From contig CAVONI010000016.1 in assembly GCA_963697285.1 (NCBI GenBank), positions 29,684-93,683 of the forward strand: a DNA stretch of 64,000 bases. Reading direction: 5' to 3'. Under the pieces are notes generated by a model. The model worked only from the letters and a program-made list of their open reading frames with translations, searched no databases and was not told the DNA's origin. Shown here one piece after another: positions 29,288-38,692 of the stretch. The stretch is from JAEUQQ01 sp963697285. GTDB lineage: Bacteria > Acidobacteriota > Vicinamibacteria > Vicinamibacterales > JAFNAJ01. Within the stretch, counting starts at the first letter, position 1. The number at the start of each line of letters is the position of its first letter. The translations under genes were made by a program, and so were the position numbers.

Positions 29288-31852
29288 TCACCGGTAGGGC
29301 GGCACCGACAGCCACGATTGGCCATGGTCGCCAATCGGGGCACCTGGAGGCGCAGGCGCCGCAGGAAGCATCTTCGCCGTCTCTCCAGGACGCTCGAGGA
29401 ATCGCACGATGTCGGCCGCGAGCAGCGCGTGGCTGGCCTGGTCGGCATCAGACGCCGTGCCCGGCGCCTTGAGGCGCGACGCCAGGGTCTGCAGCTTCCA
29501 CGACGCGATCGCCCGCACCTGGCCGTTCGCCGCAGCCGTCGCCAGCCACGTCATCCTGTCGACGAGCACACGCTCCTGCGCACGACGCACCTCGGCCTCA
29601 TAGGCCGTCGCCGTCGCCGCGTCGAACACCGTCGTCGTCAGCCGGTCGATGACCGCCTCGAGGCCGGGGAGGCCCGGATCGACCGCGTGCTGCGCCACCA
29701 TCCGCGATGCCCGATCCGGCTGCAGGAGGAAGCCGATCGTCACGTCGGATGCGATCGTCGCCGGCGCCAGTGGATCGAACGTCTCGCCTGTCGTCCGGGC
29801 AAACAGCTCGCGGTGCATGCCGAAGCCGGGCGGACGCGGCGGAATCGAGTCGAGCAGGGCCTTCGACAGCGTGAGCTCGGATGGCTTCAGCGACGCCATC
29901 AGCGCGTCGAGTGCCTTCTGCTGGTTCGCCGCCGACTCCCACTTCGTCGCCGTCCGCCCGTCGCCACGCATCCCGTAGATGTAGTCCTGGCCCGCCACCA
30001 TCGACGAGGCCGCCTCGACCGCGTATCGGTGGAACATGAAGATCGGCACCAGCGGCTCCTCGATCGTCGCCATCGGCGCACCCGTGCGGATCGTCTTCTC
30101 GCCGAGCCGGTTCAGCGCAGCGCGACGCATCGTGAGCAGTCGCTGCAACTCGTCGGCCTGGTTCGCCCCGTTCGACCACTGGTCGGCCCGTGGATGCGCG
30201 TCGGTGTCCTGGTTCGTGAGGTAGCGGAGGTCACCCGCCCATGCCGTGTCGATGATCTTGCGTAGTTCCGCAGGTGCATCCACGCCAGGTGAGAACTCGC
30301 GGTAGCCGTAGTTGATCGCCACCTTGTCCCACTCGCCGATGTGGTTGGCGTAGGCCTTCGACAGATCGATCGTCCCGTCGGCCTTGAGCTCGACGAGGGG
30401 CTGCGGATAGTCCATCACCGAGATCCAGCCCTTGCTGCTGTCGTAGTAGTTGTGCCCGAGCCCGAGCGTGTGGCCGACCTCGTGCGCCGAGAGTTGGCGG
30501 ATGCGCGCCAGCGCCGTTTCGTAGAGGATCGACGGCCGCTCGCTGCCCGTCTCGTAGGGCGAGAGCAGGCCTTCGAAGATCATGTAGTCCTGCCGATCGC
30601 GCAGCGAGCCGAGCGTCACCGTCGCCTTGATGATCTCGCCCGTGCGCGGATCGGCGATGGTCGCGCCCGAACTCCATCCCCGCGTCGATCGGTGCACCCA
30701 GTTGATCATGTTGTAGCGGATGTCCATCGGGTCGGCACCCTCCGGCAGCACATCCACCTTGAACGCGTTCGTGAAACCGGCCGCCTCGAAGGCGGTGTTC
30801 CACCACCGCGCGCCCACCAGCAACGCCGTCTTCACGTCCTCGGGCGCGCCCGAGTCGACCCAGTACTGGATGGGCGCGACCGGATCGCTCGTCGGCGCCG
30901 ACGGGTTCTTCTTCTGGAGGCGATGACGCCTGATGTAGCGCAGCACCAACGGCTCGGTCACCGGCGCGCTGAAGTCGACGACGTTCGGCCCGCCGTAGCC
31001 AGCTCGGGGATCGTCGATGCGCGGCGTGTAGTTGGCGTCGGGCAGCTCGACGAGCGAGACGTGCTCGCGGAGCGTGACCGCGTCAGCCGAGGGCGTCACG
31101 CTGGCGACGGTGCCCGAGAACAGTCCTCCGCCGAAGCCCCCGCCTCCGCCTGCGGCTGCGGCGAGGGAACCTATGGGTGCTGGGCCCTGCGTCGGGCCAC
31201 TGCCGCCGCCACGGCCGCCGCCGGGTTCGGCGACGAACGTGAGCGTCATGTCGATCTCGGTGTTCTTCGGGAAGTTCCTGGTGTTGGGCAGGTAGAAGGC
31301 GCTGCGCGTGCGATCGACGCGATAGGAGCCCGGGCGCAGCGCCCCTCCGGCGCCGTGCACGTCTCGCAGCAGGAAGTCTGTCGCATCGACCAGCACGCGC
31401 GCGCCGCTCTCCGACTCGGCGGCAATCGCGAAGCCCCACAGGATCGACTTCGCGAACGACTCCTCGACCGACTTCCGCTCGAGGGGATTGCGGCTGCTCG
31501 ACCTGAACGACTGGTTCGGTTGCACGAGCATGAGGCGCGGCCCCATGCGCTCGAACCGCACGACGCGCCCACCGCCGCTCTGGCCGCGGTCGAGCCCGAT
31601 GTCGTTGGAGCCGAGCCCCGCCGACAGGCCGGTCGCGAACAGGAAGTCTCCGTCGAATCGCGACACCTCGATGAACAGCGCCCCCGCGCGCTCGTCCCAG
31701 TACAGCGGGAAGTAGCCGTCGATCTTCTTCATCCCGGCGGTCCGCTCCTCGATCGACGGGATCGATGCCGGACGCTGTGACTGCGCCGCGGAGGGAATGA
31801 CCAGGGCTGCAAGCAGCAGGACGCCAACGAAGAAGGTGCACCGTCTGGGCAT
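29288..31852 (-). CDS. Secreted zinc-dependent metalloprotease (DUF5117/DUF5118 type)
   Basis: Exported protease of 854 residues. The ATG at 31852 has AAGGAG upstream and begins a signal peptide ending PSAAQ. The N-terminal DUF5117-like domain (about 35-330) contains a glycine-rich loop of about 40 residues near 215-255 that is probably disordered. The zinc site is LSAHEVGHTLGLGHN (about residue 475), the metzincin-type HExxHxxGxxH, with a following Met-turn candidate SVMDYP. The C-terminal 250 residues include a DUF4953-like region. Such proteins are common in Acidobacteriota and Bacteroidota and are predicted periplasmic or surface proteases. With the S9 peptidase it would supply peptides to the outer-membrane receptors. 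Confidence 0.9.
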   Translation of the reverse strand: MPRRCTFFVGVLLLAALVIPSAAQSQRPASIPSIEERTAGMKKIDGYFPLYWDERAGALFIEVSRFDGDFLFATGLSAGLGSNDIGLDRGQSGGGRVVRFERMGPRLMLVQPNQSFRSSSRNPLERKSVEESFAKSILWGFAIAAESESGARVLVDATDFLLRDVHGAGGALRPGSYRVDRTRSAFYLPNTRNFPKNTEIDMTLTFVAEPGGGRGGGSGPTQGPAPIGSLAAAAGGGGGFGGGLFSGTVASVTPSADAVTLREHVSLVELPDANYTPRIDDPRAGYGGPNVVDFSAPVTEPLVLRYIRRHRLQKKNPSAPTSDPVAPIQYWVDSGAPEDVKTALLVGARWWNTAFEAAGFTNAFKVDVLPEGADPMDIRYNMINWVHRSTRGWSSGATIADPRTGEIIKATVTLGSLRDRQDYMIFEGLLSPYETGSERPSILYETALARIRQLSAHEVGHTLGLGHNYYDSSKGWISVMDYPQPLVELKADGTIDLSKAYANHIGEWDKVAINYGYREFSPGVDAPAELRKIIDTAWAGDLRYLTNQDTDAHPRADQWSNGANQADELQRLLTMRRAALNRLGEKTIRTGAPMATIEEPLVPIFMFHRYAVEAASSMVAGQDYIYGMRGDGRTATKWESAANQQKALDALMASLKPSELTLSKALLDSIPPRPPGFGMHRELFARTTGETFDPLAPATIASDVTIGFLLQPDRASRMVAQHAVDPGLPGLEAVIDRLTTTVFDAATATAYEAEVRRAQERVLVDRMTWLATAAANGQVRAIASWKLQTLASRLKAPGTASDADQASHALLAADIVRFLERPGETAKMLPAAPAPPGAPIGDHGQSWLSVPPYR

Positions 31853-31946
31853 GAGGACTCCTTGAGTCCGAGATTCTACGCCGGGGCAACAGGGGTCCGC
31901 CCATCGTCCGACCGACCATGACGACATGGCGCGGCCGCGCCGTGGT

Positions 31947-32345
31947 TCAGTACGACTCGACGTCGAGCCCCGGCACACGCCTGAAGTGCTCGGTGTTCCG
32001 GGTCACCACGGGCATCGCGTAGGCGAGGGCCGTCGCTGCAATCCAGAGGTCGTTCGCGCCGATGAGGCGCCCATCCTCCTGCAGGTGGCGGTAGGCGCGC
32101 CCGTAGTGCCAGCTGACGTCTGCGGTCGACGCGAGGACGTAGAACGGCGCGATGAAGGCGGCCCAGCGGGCGCGATCGCGCATCGACACGCCTGCGGCCA
32201 GTTCTCCGGCGACGATGAAGGGAAGGTAGAGGCGCGCCTCGTCGTTCGCTTCGAGGAAGGCGACCGCGCGACCCGGCACGCCTCGCTGGTGCTCGCGCTC
32301 GAGGTCGATGAGGAAGGTGGTCTCGAGGATCAGCGGCCGGCCCAC
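31947..32345 (-). CDS. vapC: VapC-type PIN domain toxin
   Basis: RNase toxin of 132 residues. The PIN acidic residues are present: Asp in LILETTFLIDLERE (about 14), Glu in AGELAAG (about 48), Asp in GANDLWIAATAL (about 98) and the last acidic position near TRNTEHFRRVPGL (about 118). VapC toxins usually cleave tRNA or rRNA. It overlaps its antitoxin gene by 16 bases, the usual coupling of such pairs. Confidence 0.9.
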   Translation of the reverse strand: MGRPLILETTFLIDLEREHQRGVPGRAVAFLEANDEARLYLPFIVAGELAAGVSMRDRARWAAFIAPFYVLASTADVSWHYGRAYRHLQEDGRLIGANDLWIAATALAYAMPVVTRNTEHFRRVPGLDVESY

Positions 32346-32578
32346 TTGTCCTCCGGCTCAGACGTGCGCTGCCTGAGCGCCTCGACACGGTCGAGCTCGT
32401 CGGGCGACAGGTGGCTGCGGCGCGCGCCGAGCAGATCGAGCAACCCGCGCGCCGTGATCGTGTCCTCGGGCCAGGTCGCCCGGAGGACGACCTCACTGAA
32501 CGACTCGTCGGCATAGCGGCGCGCGGCCTTCAGCCGCTCGTAGGCCGCATCCTTGAGGGATATCGTCTTTGTGCCCAT
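32330..32578 (-). CDS. vapB: VapB-type antitoxin (DUF217 family)
   Basis: Antitoxin of 82 residues. The start MGTKTISLKDAAYERLKAAR is a ribbon-helix-helix-like DNA-binding N-terminus typical of the DUF217 antitoxins. The acidic C-terminus (LRQRTSEPEDKW) would wrap the toxin. It is the first gene of the pair and should repress its own promoter in the 108-base gap shared with the divergent hydrolase gene; the AT-rich bases around ATGCATGCAATATGCACAT lie exactly there but I cannot prove an operator. Confidence 0.88.
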   Translation of the reverse strand: MGTKTISLKDAAYERLKAARRYADESFSEVVLRATWPEDTITARGLLDLLGARRSHLSPDELDRVEALRQRTSEPEDKWAGR

Positions 32579-32686
32579 GCATGCAATATGCACATCGCAC
32601 AGAGCGCATGTCAATCCGCAGGGAATCAGGGGCGCCCTGCGTTCGGTGCGCGGCCGCGCGGCGGCGGCAGCCGTTACACTTGGCGA

Positions 32687-34636
32687 ATGCTCACACGTCC
32701 GGACTTCGGCCGCCTGGCGGCGGCCTCGCTCGTCATCGTTGCGCTCGCCGTAGCGCCGGACCTCTCGGCCCAGACGCCCGTCTCGCTGCCCGACATCCCC
32801 GCGACGTTCGTCAGGCCGACCGCCGGCTTCGACTACGACAAGCGCGAAGTCATGATCCCCATGCGCGATGGCGTCAAGCTCCACACCGTCATCGTCGTGC
32901 CCAGGGGAGCCACGGGTGCGCCGATCATCATGACGCGCACGCCGTACAACGCGTCGGGTCGGGTCGCCCGCAACCAGTCGGCGTCGATGCTGGCGACGTT
33001 GCCGCAGGGTGACGAGGTGTTCGTCGCCGACGGCTACATCCGCGTGTTCCAGGACGTGCGGGGCAAGTACGGATCCGAAGGCGACTACCTGATGACGCGG
33101 CCACTGCGCGGCCCCTTGAATCCCACCGACACCGACCACTCGACCGATGCGTACGACACCATCGAGTGGCTGGTGAAGAACATCCCCGAGTCGAATGGCC
33201 GCATCGGCATGCTCGGCAGCTCGTACGAGGGCTTCACGGTGGTCATGGCCCTCGTGAATCCCCACCCGGCGCTGAAGGTCGCGGCACCGATGAGCCCGAT
33301 GGTCGATGGGTGGATGGGCGACGACTGGTTCCACTTCGGCGCCTTCCGGCAGCCGAACTTCGACTTCTTCGCGGGCCAGAGCGCCGCTCGCGGCGCCGGC
33401 AGCGTCGTCGTGCGCCAGGGATACGACGACTACGAGAACTTCCGCCGGGCGGGCTCGGCGGGCGACTACGCGAAGGCGAACGGTCTCGACCAGTTGCCGA
33501 TGTGGCGCAAGGTCTCGGAGCATCCCGCCTACGACCAGTTCTGGCAGGAGCAGGCGCTCGACAAGATCATGGCGAAGCAGGCCATGACGGTGCCGACGAT
33601 GTGGATCCAGGGGATCTGGGACCAGGAAGACAACTGGGGCGCCATCCAGTCGTATCTTGCGACCGAGCCGAAGGACACGGCGAACACCATGAACTACCTG
33701 GTGATGGGTCCGTGGCGCCACAGCGGCGTCAACTACGACGGCTCGTCGCTCGGGCCGCTGAAGTTCGAGGGCGATACGGCGCTGCAGTTCAGGCGCGACG
33801 TGCTGAAGCCGTTCTTCGACCAGTACCTGAAGCCGGGCGCGCCGAAGGCCGAGACGCCGCCGGTGTTCATCTACAACACGGGTGAGAACCGATGGGACCG
33901 GCTGCAGCGCTGGCCGCTGTCGTGCGCGACGGGATGCCCGTCCACGCCGAAGCCGCTGTACCTGAACGCGGGATTCGGGCTGTCGTTCACGGCACCTTCC
34001 ACGAAGCCTGCGACAGCGTCCGACGGATACGACGAGTACGTCTCGGACCCCGCGAAGCCCGTGTCGTACCTGCCGCGTCCCGTGCGCTTCGCCAATGGCG
34101 AACTGTGGCAGCGATGGCTGCTCACCGATCAGCGCTGGGTGGCCGATCGGCCCGATGTGCTGACCTACGTGAGCGACGTGCTCACAGAACCCCTGCAAAT
34201 CAGCGGCGCGCCGCTCGTGAACCTGGTGGCATCGACCAGCGGGTCAGACAGCGACTGGGTGGTGAAGCTGATCGACGTCTATCCCGACGAGGTGCCGAGC
34301 CAGCCCGAGATGGGCGGCTACCAGTTGCCGGTGTCGATGGACATCTTCCGCGGCCGCTACCGCGAAAGCTTCGAGCGCCCGGCCGCCATCCCGTCGAACA
34401 CGCCGCTGCCCTTCAGGTTCATCCTGCCCACGGTGAACCACGTGTTCCGCCCCGGGCACCGGGTCATGGTGCAGGTGCAATCGAGCTGGTTCCCGCTCTA
34501 CGACCGGAACCCCCAGACGTTCGTGCCGAACATCTTCTTCGCGAAGCCCGCCGACTACGTCAGGGCGACGCAGCGCATCTATCGCGCGCCGGGGGCGGCG
34601 AGCTTCATCGAGTTGCCGGTGGTCGCGCCTAGGTAG
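32687..34636 (+). CDS. Secreted CocE/NonD family (S15) hydrolase, alpha-amino acid ester hydrolase-like
   Basis: Exported hydrolase of 649 residues with a signal peptide ending DLSAQ. The alpha/beta hydrolase domain carries the nucleophile motif MLGSSYEGFTVV (about 185), the GSSYEG form typical of alpha-amino acid ester hydrolases; Asp and His fall in WIQGIWDQEDNWG (about 310) and MGPWRHSGV (about 345). The C-terminal X-Pro dipeptidyl-peptidase jelly-roll domain spans about 450-640 (FILPTVNHVFRPGHRVMVQV as its marker). It may hydrolyse aminoacyl esters or acyl-peptides. The ORF is open upstream, but the signal peptide fixes the ATG at 32687. Its 3' end overlaps the convergent phosphofructokinase gene by eight bases. 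Confidence 0.9.
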   Translation: MLTRPDFGRLAAASLVIVALAVAPDLSAQTPVSLPDIPATFVRPTAGFDYDKREVMIPMRDGVKLHTVIVVPRGATGAPIIMTRTPYNASGRVARNQSASMLATLPQGDEVFVADGYIRVFQDVRGKYGSEGDYLMTRPLRGPLNPTDTDHSTDAYDTIEWLVKNIPESNGRIGMLGSSYEGFTVVMALVNPHPALKVAAPMSPMVDGWMGDDWFHFGAFRQPNFDFFAGQSAARGAGSVVVRQGYDDYENFRRAGSAGDYAKANGLDQLPMWRKVSEHPAYDQFWQEQALDKIMAKQAMTVPTMWIQGIWDQEDNWGAIQSYLATEPKDTANTMNYLVMGPWRHSGVNYDGSSLGPLKFEGDTALQFRRDVLKPFFDQYLKPGAPKAETPPVFIYNTGENRWDRLQRWPLSCATGCPSTPKPLYLNAGFGLSFTAPSTKPATASDGYDEYVSDPAKPVSYLPRPVRFANGELWQRWLLTDQRWVADRPDVLTYVSDVLTEPLQISGAPLVNLVASTSGSDSDWVVKLIDVYPDEVPSQPEMGGYQLPVSMDIFRGRYRESFERPAAIPSNTPLPFRFILPTVNHVFRPGHRVMVQVQSSWFPLYDRNPQTFVPNIFFAKPADYVRATQRIYRAPGAASFIELPVVAPR

Positions 34637-35966
34637 TCGAGGGCGGCAGCTGGCCGGCGATCTTCGGGGCGGGCCCGTGCGCCTCGACGAACTCGCCGTG
34701 ATCGACCGTCAGCGGCGGCGGTTCGAGCGCGATCAGGTGCTCGAACTCGTCGCGGAACTGCTGGAGCGAGATCCCCAGGGTCGCGGCGAACTTCGCGAGC
34801 TCGTGCGGATCCTCGAAGTCGTCGCGGCGCAACCTGATCATGTACCGCCTGGCGATCGCGTACATCGTCGAGTGGATGTTGACGAACCTGACGCGCGCAC
34901 GCTTGGTCTGCGGGTCGAGCATCTGCTCGAACGGCACCGCGACGAAATGGCCGCCCTGCATCGAGATCATCGCCGAGTTGCCGCCGGCCAGCAGGTACTT
35001 GGTCGCGCTGTAGCCGAGGTCGCGCGTGTACTCCATGTCCATCGGGATCGGGTCGGCGCAGCGCAGCTCGTAGCCGATCCCCTTGGCGGCGATCGTGGTC
35101 TTGATCCCGAACTTCTGCAGCCGCTTCTGCACTTCGGCCTTGAGGATCTCGCCGATGTTCACCTCGGCGATGCGCACGTGCCCGTGCTCGTCGCGCTCGA
35201 GGTCCTTGAGCTCCTTGAGGTCTTCCTGGTCGAGGTCGAGCACCAGGCCCTCGGCGATCACGGCGACGCCGTCGCGGCGCCCGTAGCTGAGGCGCTTGAT
35301 GATCGCGCCCACCAGCGTGTCGACGATGTCCATCAGGCGCACGCGGCGGCCGGCGAACTCCTCGGGAATCAGCGTGAGCGTCGCCCCGGCGGCCTTGCCC
35401 ATCCCCAGCGCGAGGTGGCCGGCCTTCCGTCCCATCGTGATCACGAAATACCAGCGCGAGGTCGTCTTCGCGTCGACCATCAGGTTCTTGACGATCTCGG
35501 CACCGAGGTGGCGCGCGGTCTGGTAGCCGAACGTGTCGACGTGCGCGGGCAGGTCGAGATCGTTGTCGATCGTCTTCGGCACGTGGACGACGTGGATGCG
35601 ACCTCCGGCCTTCTGCTCGAGCATCATCGCGGAGTACGCCGTGTCGTCGCCGCCGATCGTAATCAGCATCGAGACGTTCAGGCGGAGCAGCGAGATGACG
35701 ACGTTCTCGAGGTGCGCGGGATTCTTGGTCGGGTTCGCGCGCGAGATGCCGATGTGCGATCCGCCGCGGAAGTGGATGCGGCTGACCTGCTCGATGTCGA
35801 GCGGGACGACGTGGTCGATGTTGCCTTGCATGATCCACTCGAAGCCGTCGCGGATGCCGACGACCTCGACGTCTTCGAGGCGGCCGCGGATGGTCGCGGC
35901 GCTGATCACGCTGTTGATGCCTGGGGCGGGGCCACCGCCGACGAGGATGGCGAGTCTCTTGGTCAC
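34629..35966 (-). CDS. pfp: Pyrophosphate-dependent 6-phosphofructokinase
   Basis: Glycolytic enzyme of 445 residues converting fructose 6-phosphate and PPi to fructose 1,6-bisphosphate, reversibly. Motifs: nucleotide/PPi loop VGGGPAPGINSVI (about 10), TIGGDDTAYSA (about 103), PKTIDNDLDLP (about 130), ITMGRKAGHLALGMG (about 178) and the substrate motif in IAEG (about 240). The second Asp of GGDD and the Lys-containing MGRK motif mark PPi rather than ATP as donor. It follows the DAHP synthase gene on the same strand after 32 bases, so the two are probably co-transcribed. Confidence 0.9.
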   Translation of the reverse strand: MTKRLAILVGGGPAPGINSVISAATIRGRLEDVEVVGIRDGFEWIMQGNIDHVVPLDIEQVSRIHFRGGSHIGISRANPTKNPAHLENVVISLLRLNVSMLITIGGDDTAYSAMMLEQKAGGRIHVVHVPKTIDNDLDLPAHVDTFGYQTARHLGAEIVKNLMVDAKTTSRWYFVITMGRKAGHLALGMGKAAGATLTLIPEEFAGRRVRLMDIVDTLVGAIIKRLSYGRRDGVAVIAEGLVLDLDQEDLKELKDLERDEHGHVRIAEVNIGEILKAEVQKRLQKFGIKTTIAAKGIGYELRCADPIPMDMEYTRDLGYSATKYLLAGGNSAMISMQGGHFVAVPFEQMLDPQTKRARVRFVNIHSTMYAIARRYMIRLRRDDFEDPHELAKFAATLGISLQQFRDEFEHLIALEPPPLTVDHGEFVEAHGPAPKIAGQLPPSTT

Positions 35967-35998
35967 GGTGCGATCCTACTTCCGCACGAGGGGAGACC

Positions 35999-37057
35999 TC
36001 AAGCGGAGCGGGCTTGGCGGGCGCGCGCCAGGCGCTCCAGCAACGGTCCGGTCTGCTCCAGCGAGATGCACGGATCGGTGATGCTCTGGCCGTAGACCAG
36101 CGGGCGGCCGGGCACCACGTCCTGGCGGCCTTCGACGAGGTGGCTCTCGAGCATGGCACCGAAGATGCGCCGGGATCCGGCGGAAACCTGCTCGGCGATC
36201 GATGCGGCGACGATGGACTGGCGCGTGTGGTCCTTCTGCGCGTTGCCGTGCGAGCAGTCGATCATCACCGACTCGGGCAGGCTCTTGGCCGCCAGGCGCG
36301 CACAGACCTCGCTCACGCTGGCCGCGTCATAGTTCGGCCCCGTGCGTGTGCCGCCCCTGAGGATGACGTGGCAGGTCTCGTTCCCGGTCGTTTCGAAGAT
36401 GGCGCAGACACCCTGCTTGGTGACCGACGGGAAGAGGTGGGGAGAGCGGGCCGACAGCACGGCATCGACCGCCGTCTGGGTGCCGCCGTCGGTGCCGTTC
36501 TTGAACCCCACGGGCATCGACAATCCCGAGGCGAGTTCGCGGTGCACCTGGCTCTCGGTCGTGCGCGCGCCGATGGCGATCCACGACATGAGGTCGGCGA
36601 TGTGCTGGGGAATCTGCGTGTCGAGGAACTCGGTGGCGGTCGCCAGGCCGGCGTCGTTGATGTCGCGCAGCAGGGTGCGCGCGAGGCGCAAGCCCTTGTT
36701 GATGTGGAAGCTCTCGTCGAGGTCGGGATCGTTGATCAGGCCCTTCCAGCCCACCGAGGTACGCGGCTTCTCGAAGTAGCAACGCATGACGACGATGAGG
36801 TCGTCGCTGAGGCGGTGGGCGAGCTGCGCGAGGCCGTCGGCGTACTCGAGGGCGGCCGTCGTGTCGTGGATGGAGCAGGGTCCCACCACCACGACGAGGC
36901 GCGTATCGCGGCCCGCGAGCACCTCGGCGATCGCCTCGCGGGTGCTGGCCACCACGTTCGACGCCCGGTCGGTGATGGGGATCTCCTCGAGCAGGATGGC
37001 AGGAGGGATCAGCGGTCTGACCTGCGTGATGCGGAGGTCGTCGGTTCGTCTGAGCAT
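35999..37057 (-). CDS. aroG: 3-deoxy-7-phosphoheptulonate synthase, class I (AroG/F/H type)
   Basis: First enzyme of the shikimate pathway: phosphoenolpyruvate plus erythrose 4-phosphate gives DAHP. It has 352 residues and aligns end to end with E. coli AroG. The start at 37057 (TDDLRITQVRPLIPPAIL) matches the AroG start; the frame stays open upstream through the inverted repeat. Signature stretches: VVVVGPCSIHD (about 65), FEKPRTSVGWKGLINDPDLD (about 97), GARTTESQVHRELASGLSMP (about 155) and HILRGG-like HVILRGGTRTGPNYD (about 235). The metal ligands Cys in VGPCS, His in DCSHGN, Glu and Asp are present. Likely co-transcribed with pfp and divergent from the aromatic decarboxylase. Confidence 0.95.
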   Translation of the reverse strand: MLRRTDDLRITQVRPLIPPAILLEEIPITDRASNVVASTREAIAEVLAGRDTRLVVVVGPCSIHDTTAALEYADGLAQLAHRLSDDLIVVMRCYFEKPRTSVGWKGLINDPDLDESFHINKGLRLARTLLRDINDAGLATATEFLDTQIPQHIADLMSWIAIGARTTESQVHRELASGLSMPVGFKNGTDGGTQTAVDAVLSARSPHLFPSVTKQGVCAIFETTGNETCHVILRGGTRTGPNYDAASVSEVCARLAAKSLPESVMIDCSHGNAQKDHTRQSIVAASIAEQVSAGSRRIFGAMLESHLVEGRQDVVPGRPLVYGQSITDPCISLEQTGPLLERLARARQARSA

Positions 37058-37085
37058 GGCGCCGAACAGACTACCGCATGTCTGA

Positions 37086-37184
37086 GAAGGGGTCGTGTCT
37101 TGCATTGCAGCAAAATGCACGACCTGACCCCGCGGCGTGGGGTCAGGTCGTGCAAAATGCTGCAATGCAAGACACGACCCCTTC
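37086..37184. repeat. REPIN-like inverted repeat between aroG and the decarboxylase
   Basis: Two 46-base arms, 37086-37131 and 37139-37184, are reverse complements with only three mismatches (an AAA/TTT segment) around a seven-base loop. Each arm begins or ends with the GGGGTC.../...GACCCC signature of REP elements (GAAGGGGTCGTGTCTTGCA and TGCACGACCTGACCCC). The decarboxylase start codon lies inside the right arm. Confidence 0.85.
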
Positions 37185-38635
37185 GGTTCTGGCCCGCATC
37201 CGCGAACTCGAGCGCGCCTCGCGTGCGCTCGAACCCGGCGCGGCCGAGCGCCGGCGCCTGCGCAACGCGGTCGTCGCCTCGACCGAGCGCTTCCTGAAGG
37301 GCGTCCACGAGACCCCGGCCTACGTCGAAACCGACGACAAGGGGAGCCGCCTGCTGGCGTCGCCCATCTCTGAAGCGGGCATCCCGCTCGACGCGGCCCT
37401 CGCGCACATCGAACACGACGTGGTCCGGCCAGGCGGCCAGCCCGCCGCGCCGGGCTACTTGGCCTACATCCCCGGAGGCGGGCTGTACCACTCGGCCCTC
37501 GGCGACTACCTCGGCGCCGTCACCAACAAGTACGCGGGGATCTTCTTCGCCGGCCCGGGGCCGGTGCGGATGGAGAACATGCTGATCCGCTGGGTGGCCG
37601 ATCTCGTCGGCTATCCCGCGAGCGCCGGCGGCAACATCGCGTCGGGCGGCAGCATCGCGAACCTCGTGGCCATCGCGACCGCGCGTGACGCGCACGGTGT
37701 CTCGGGCGCCCGCGTCTCGTCGGCGGTCGTCTACCTCACCACGCAGGCGCACCACTGCATCGAGAAGGCGCTGCGGCTCGCCGGCCTCGGCGACGTGCAG
37801 GTGCGCCACGTCGCGCTCGACGATCGCTTCCGCATGCAGGCCGACGCGTTGGCGCAGGCCATCGCCGACGACCGCGCACGCGGCCTGCGTCCGTGGATGG
37901 TCATTGCCTCGGCCGGCACCACCGACACGGGCGCGGTGGATCCGCTCGACGCGATCGCCACGATCGCGCAACGCGAGCGCTGCTGGTTCCACGTGGACGC
38001 GGCGTACGGAGGCTTCTTCCTGCTCACGGAAGCCGGACGCCGCCTCATGCGGGGCATCGAGCGATCCGACTCGGCGGTGCTGGATCCGCACAAGACGCTC
38101 TTCCTGCCGTATGGAACCGGCATCGTCGTGGTGCGGGATGCGGCGCCGCCTCGAGGCCACGCACCGTTACCAGGGGAACTACATGCAGGACGCGATGCGC
38201 GAGCCCGGGGAGGTGTCGCCCGCCGACGTGTCGCCCGAGCTCACGAAGCACTTTCGTGCGCTGCGCATGTGGCTGCCGCTGATCCTGTTGGGCACCAGGC
38301 CGTTTGCGGCGGCGCTCGACGAGAAACTGCTGCTCGCGCGTTACTTTCGCGACAAGGTGAGCGCGCTCGGGTTCGAGGTGGGGCCCGAACCTGACCTGTC
38401 GGTCGTCACGTACCGCTGGGCGCCGCCGGGCGCGAGCCTGGATGAGGCCAACACGCTGAACCAGGCCATCGTCGAGGGCGTAACGCGCGACGGCCGCGTG
38501 TTCATCTCGTCGACGATGCTCGACGGGCGGTTCACGCTACGCCTGGTGGCGGTGTCGTTCCGAACACACCGAAAGACCATCGACCTCGCCCTGTCTGTGC
38601 TGCGCGACCAGGTGGCGGCACTGGGCTGGACCTGA
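37165..38635 (+). CDS. PLP-dependent aromatic-L-amino-acid decarboxylase, frameshifted
   Basis: Group II decarboxylase of about 489 residues that would convert an aromatic amino acid (tryptophan, tyrosine or phenylalanine) to its amine. Key sites: FAGPGPVRMENMLIRW (about 135), the His stacking on PLP in TQAHHCIEKAL (about 195), Asp in HVDAAYGGF (about 278) and the Schiff-base Lys in AVLDPHKTLFLPYG (about 310). The frame breaks near 38,144; the sequence continues as RLEATHRYQGNYMQDAMREP in the next frame, and removing one C from GCGCCGCC restores it. The first seven residues are encoded by the inverted repeat. Divergent from DAHP synthase, which fits aromatic amino acid metabolism. Confidence 0.87.
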
Positions 38636-38659
38636 CGGCGGCGCGTTGATCGATCAACG

Positions 38660-38680
38660 AACCCTGGGGGTCACATCTCC
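38660..38680 (+). repeat. REP-D half site
   Basis: GGGGGTCACATCTCCTTC, the same core (GGGGTCACATC) as at 41,932 and 46,852. It sits between two convergent genes. Confidence 0.5.
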
Positions 38681-38692
38681 TTCGAACGCTCC

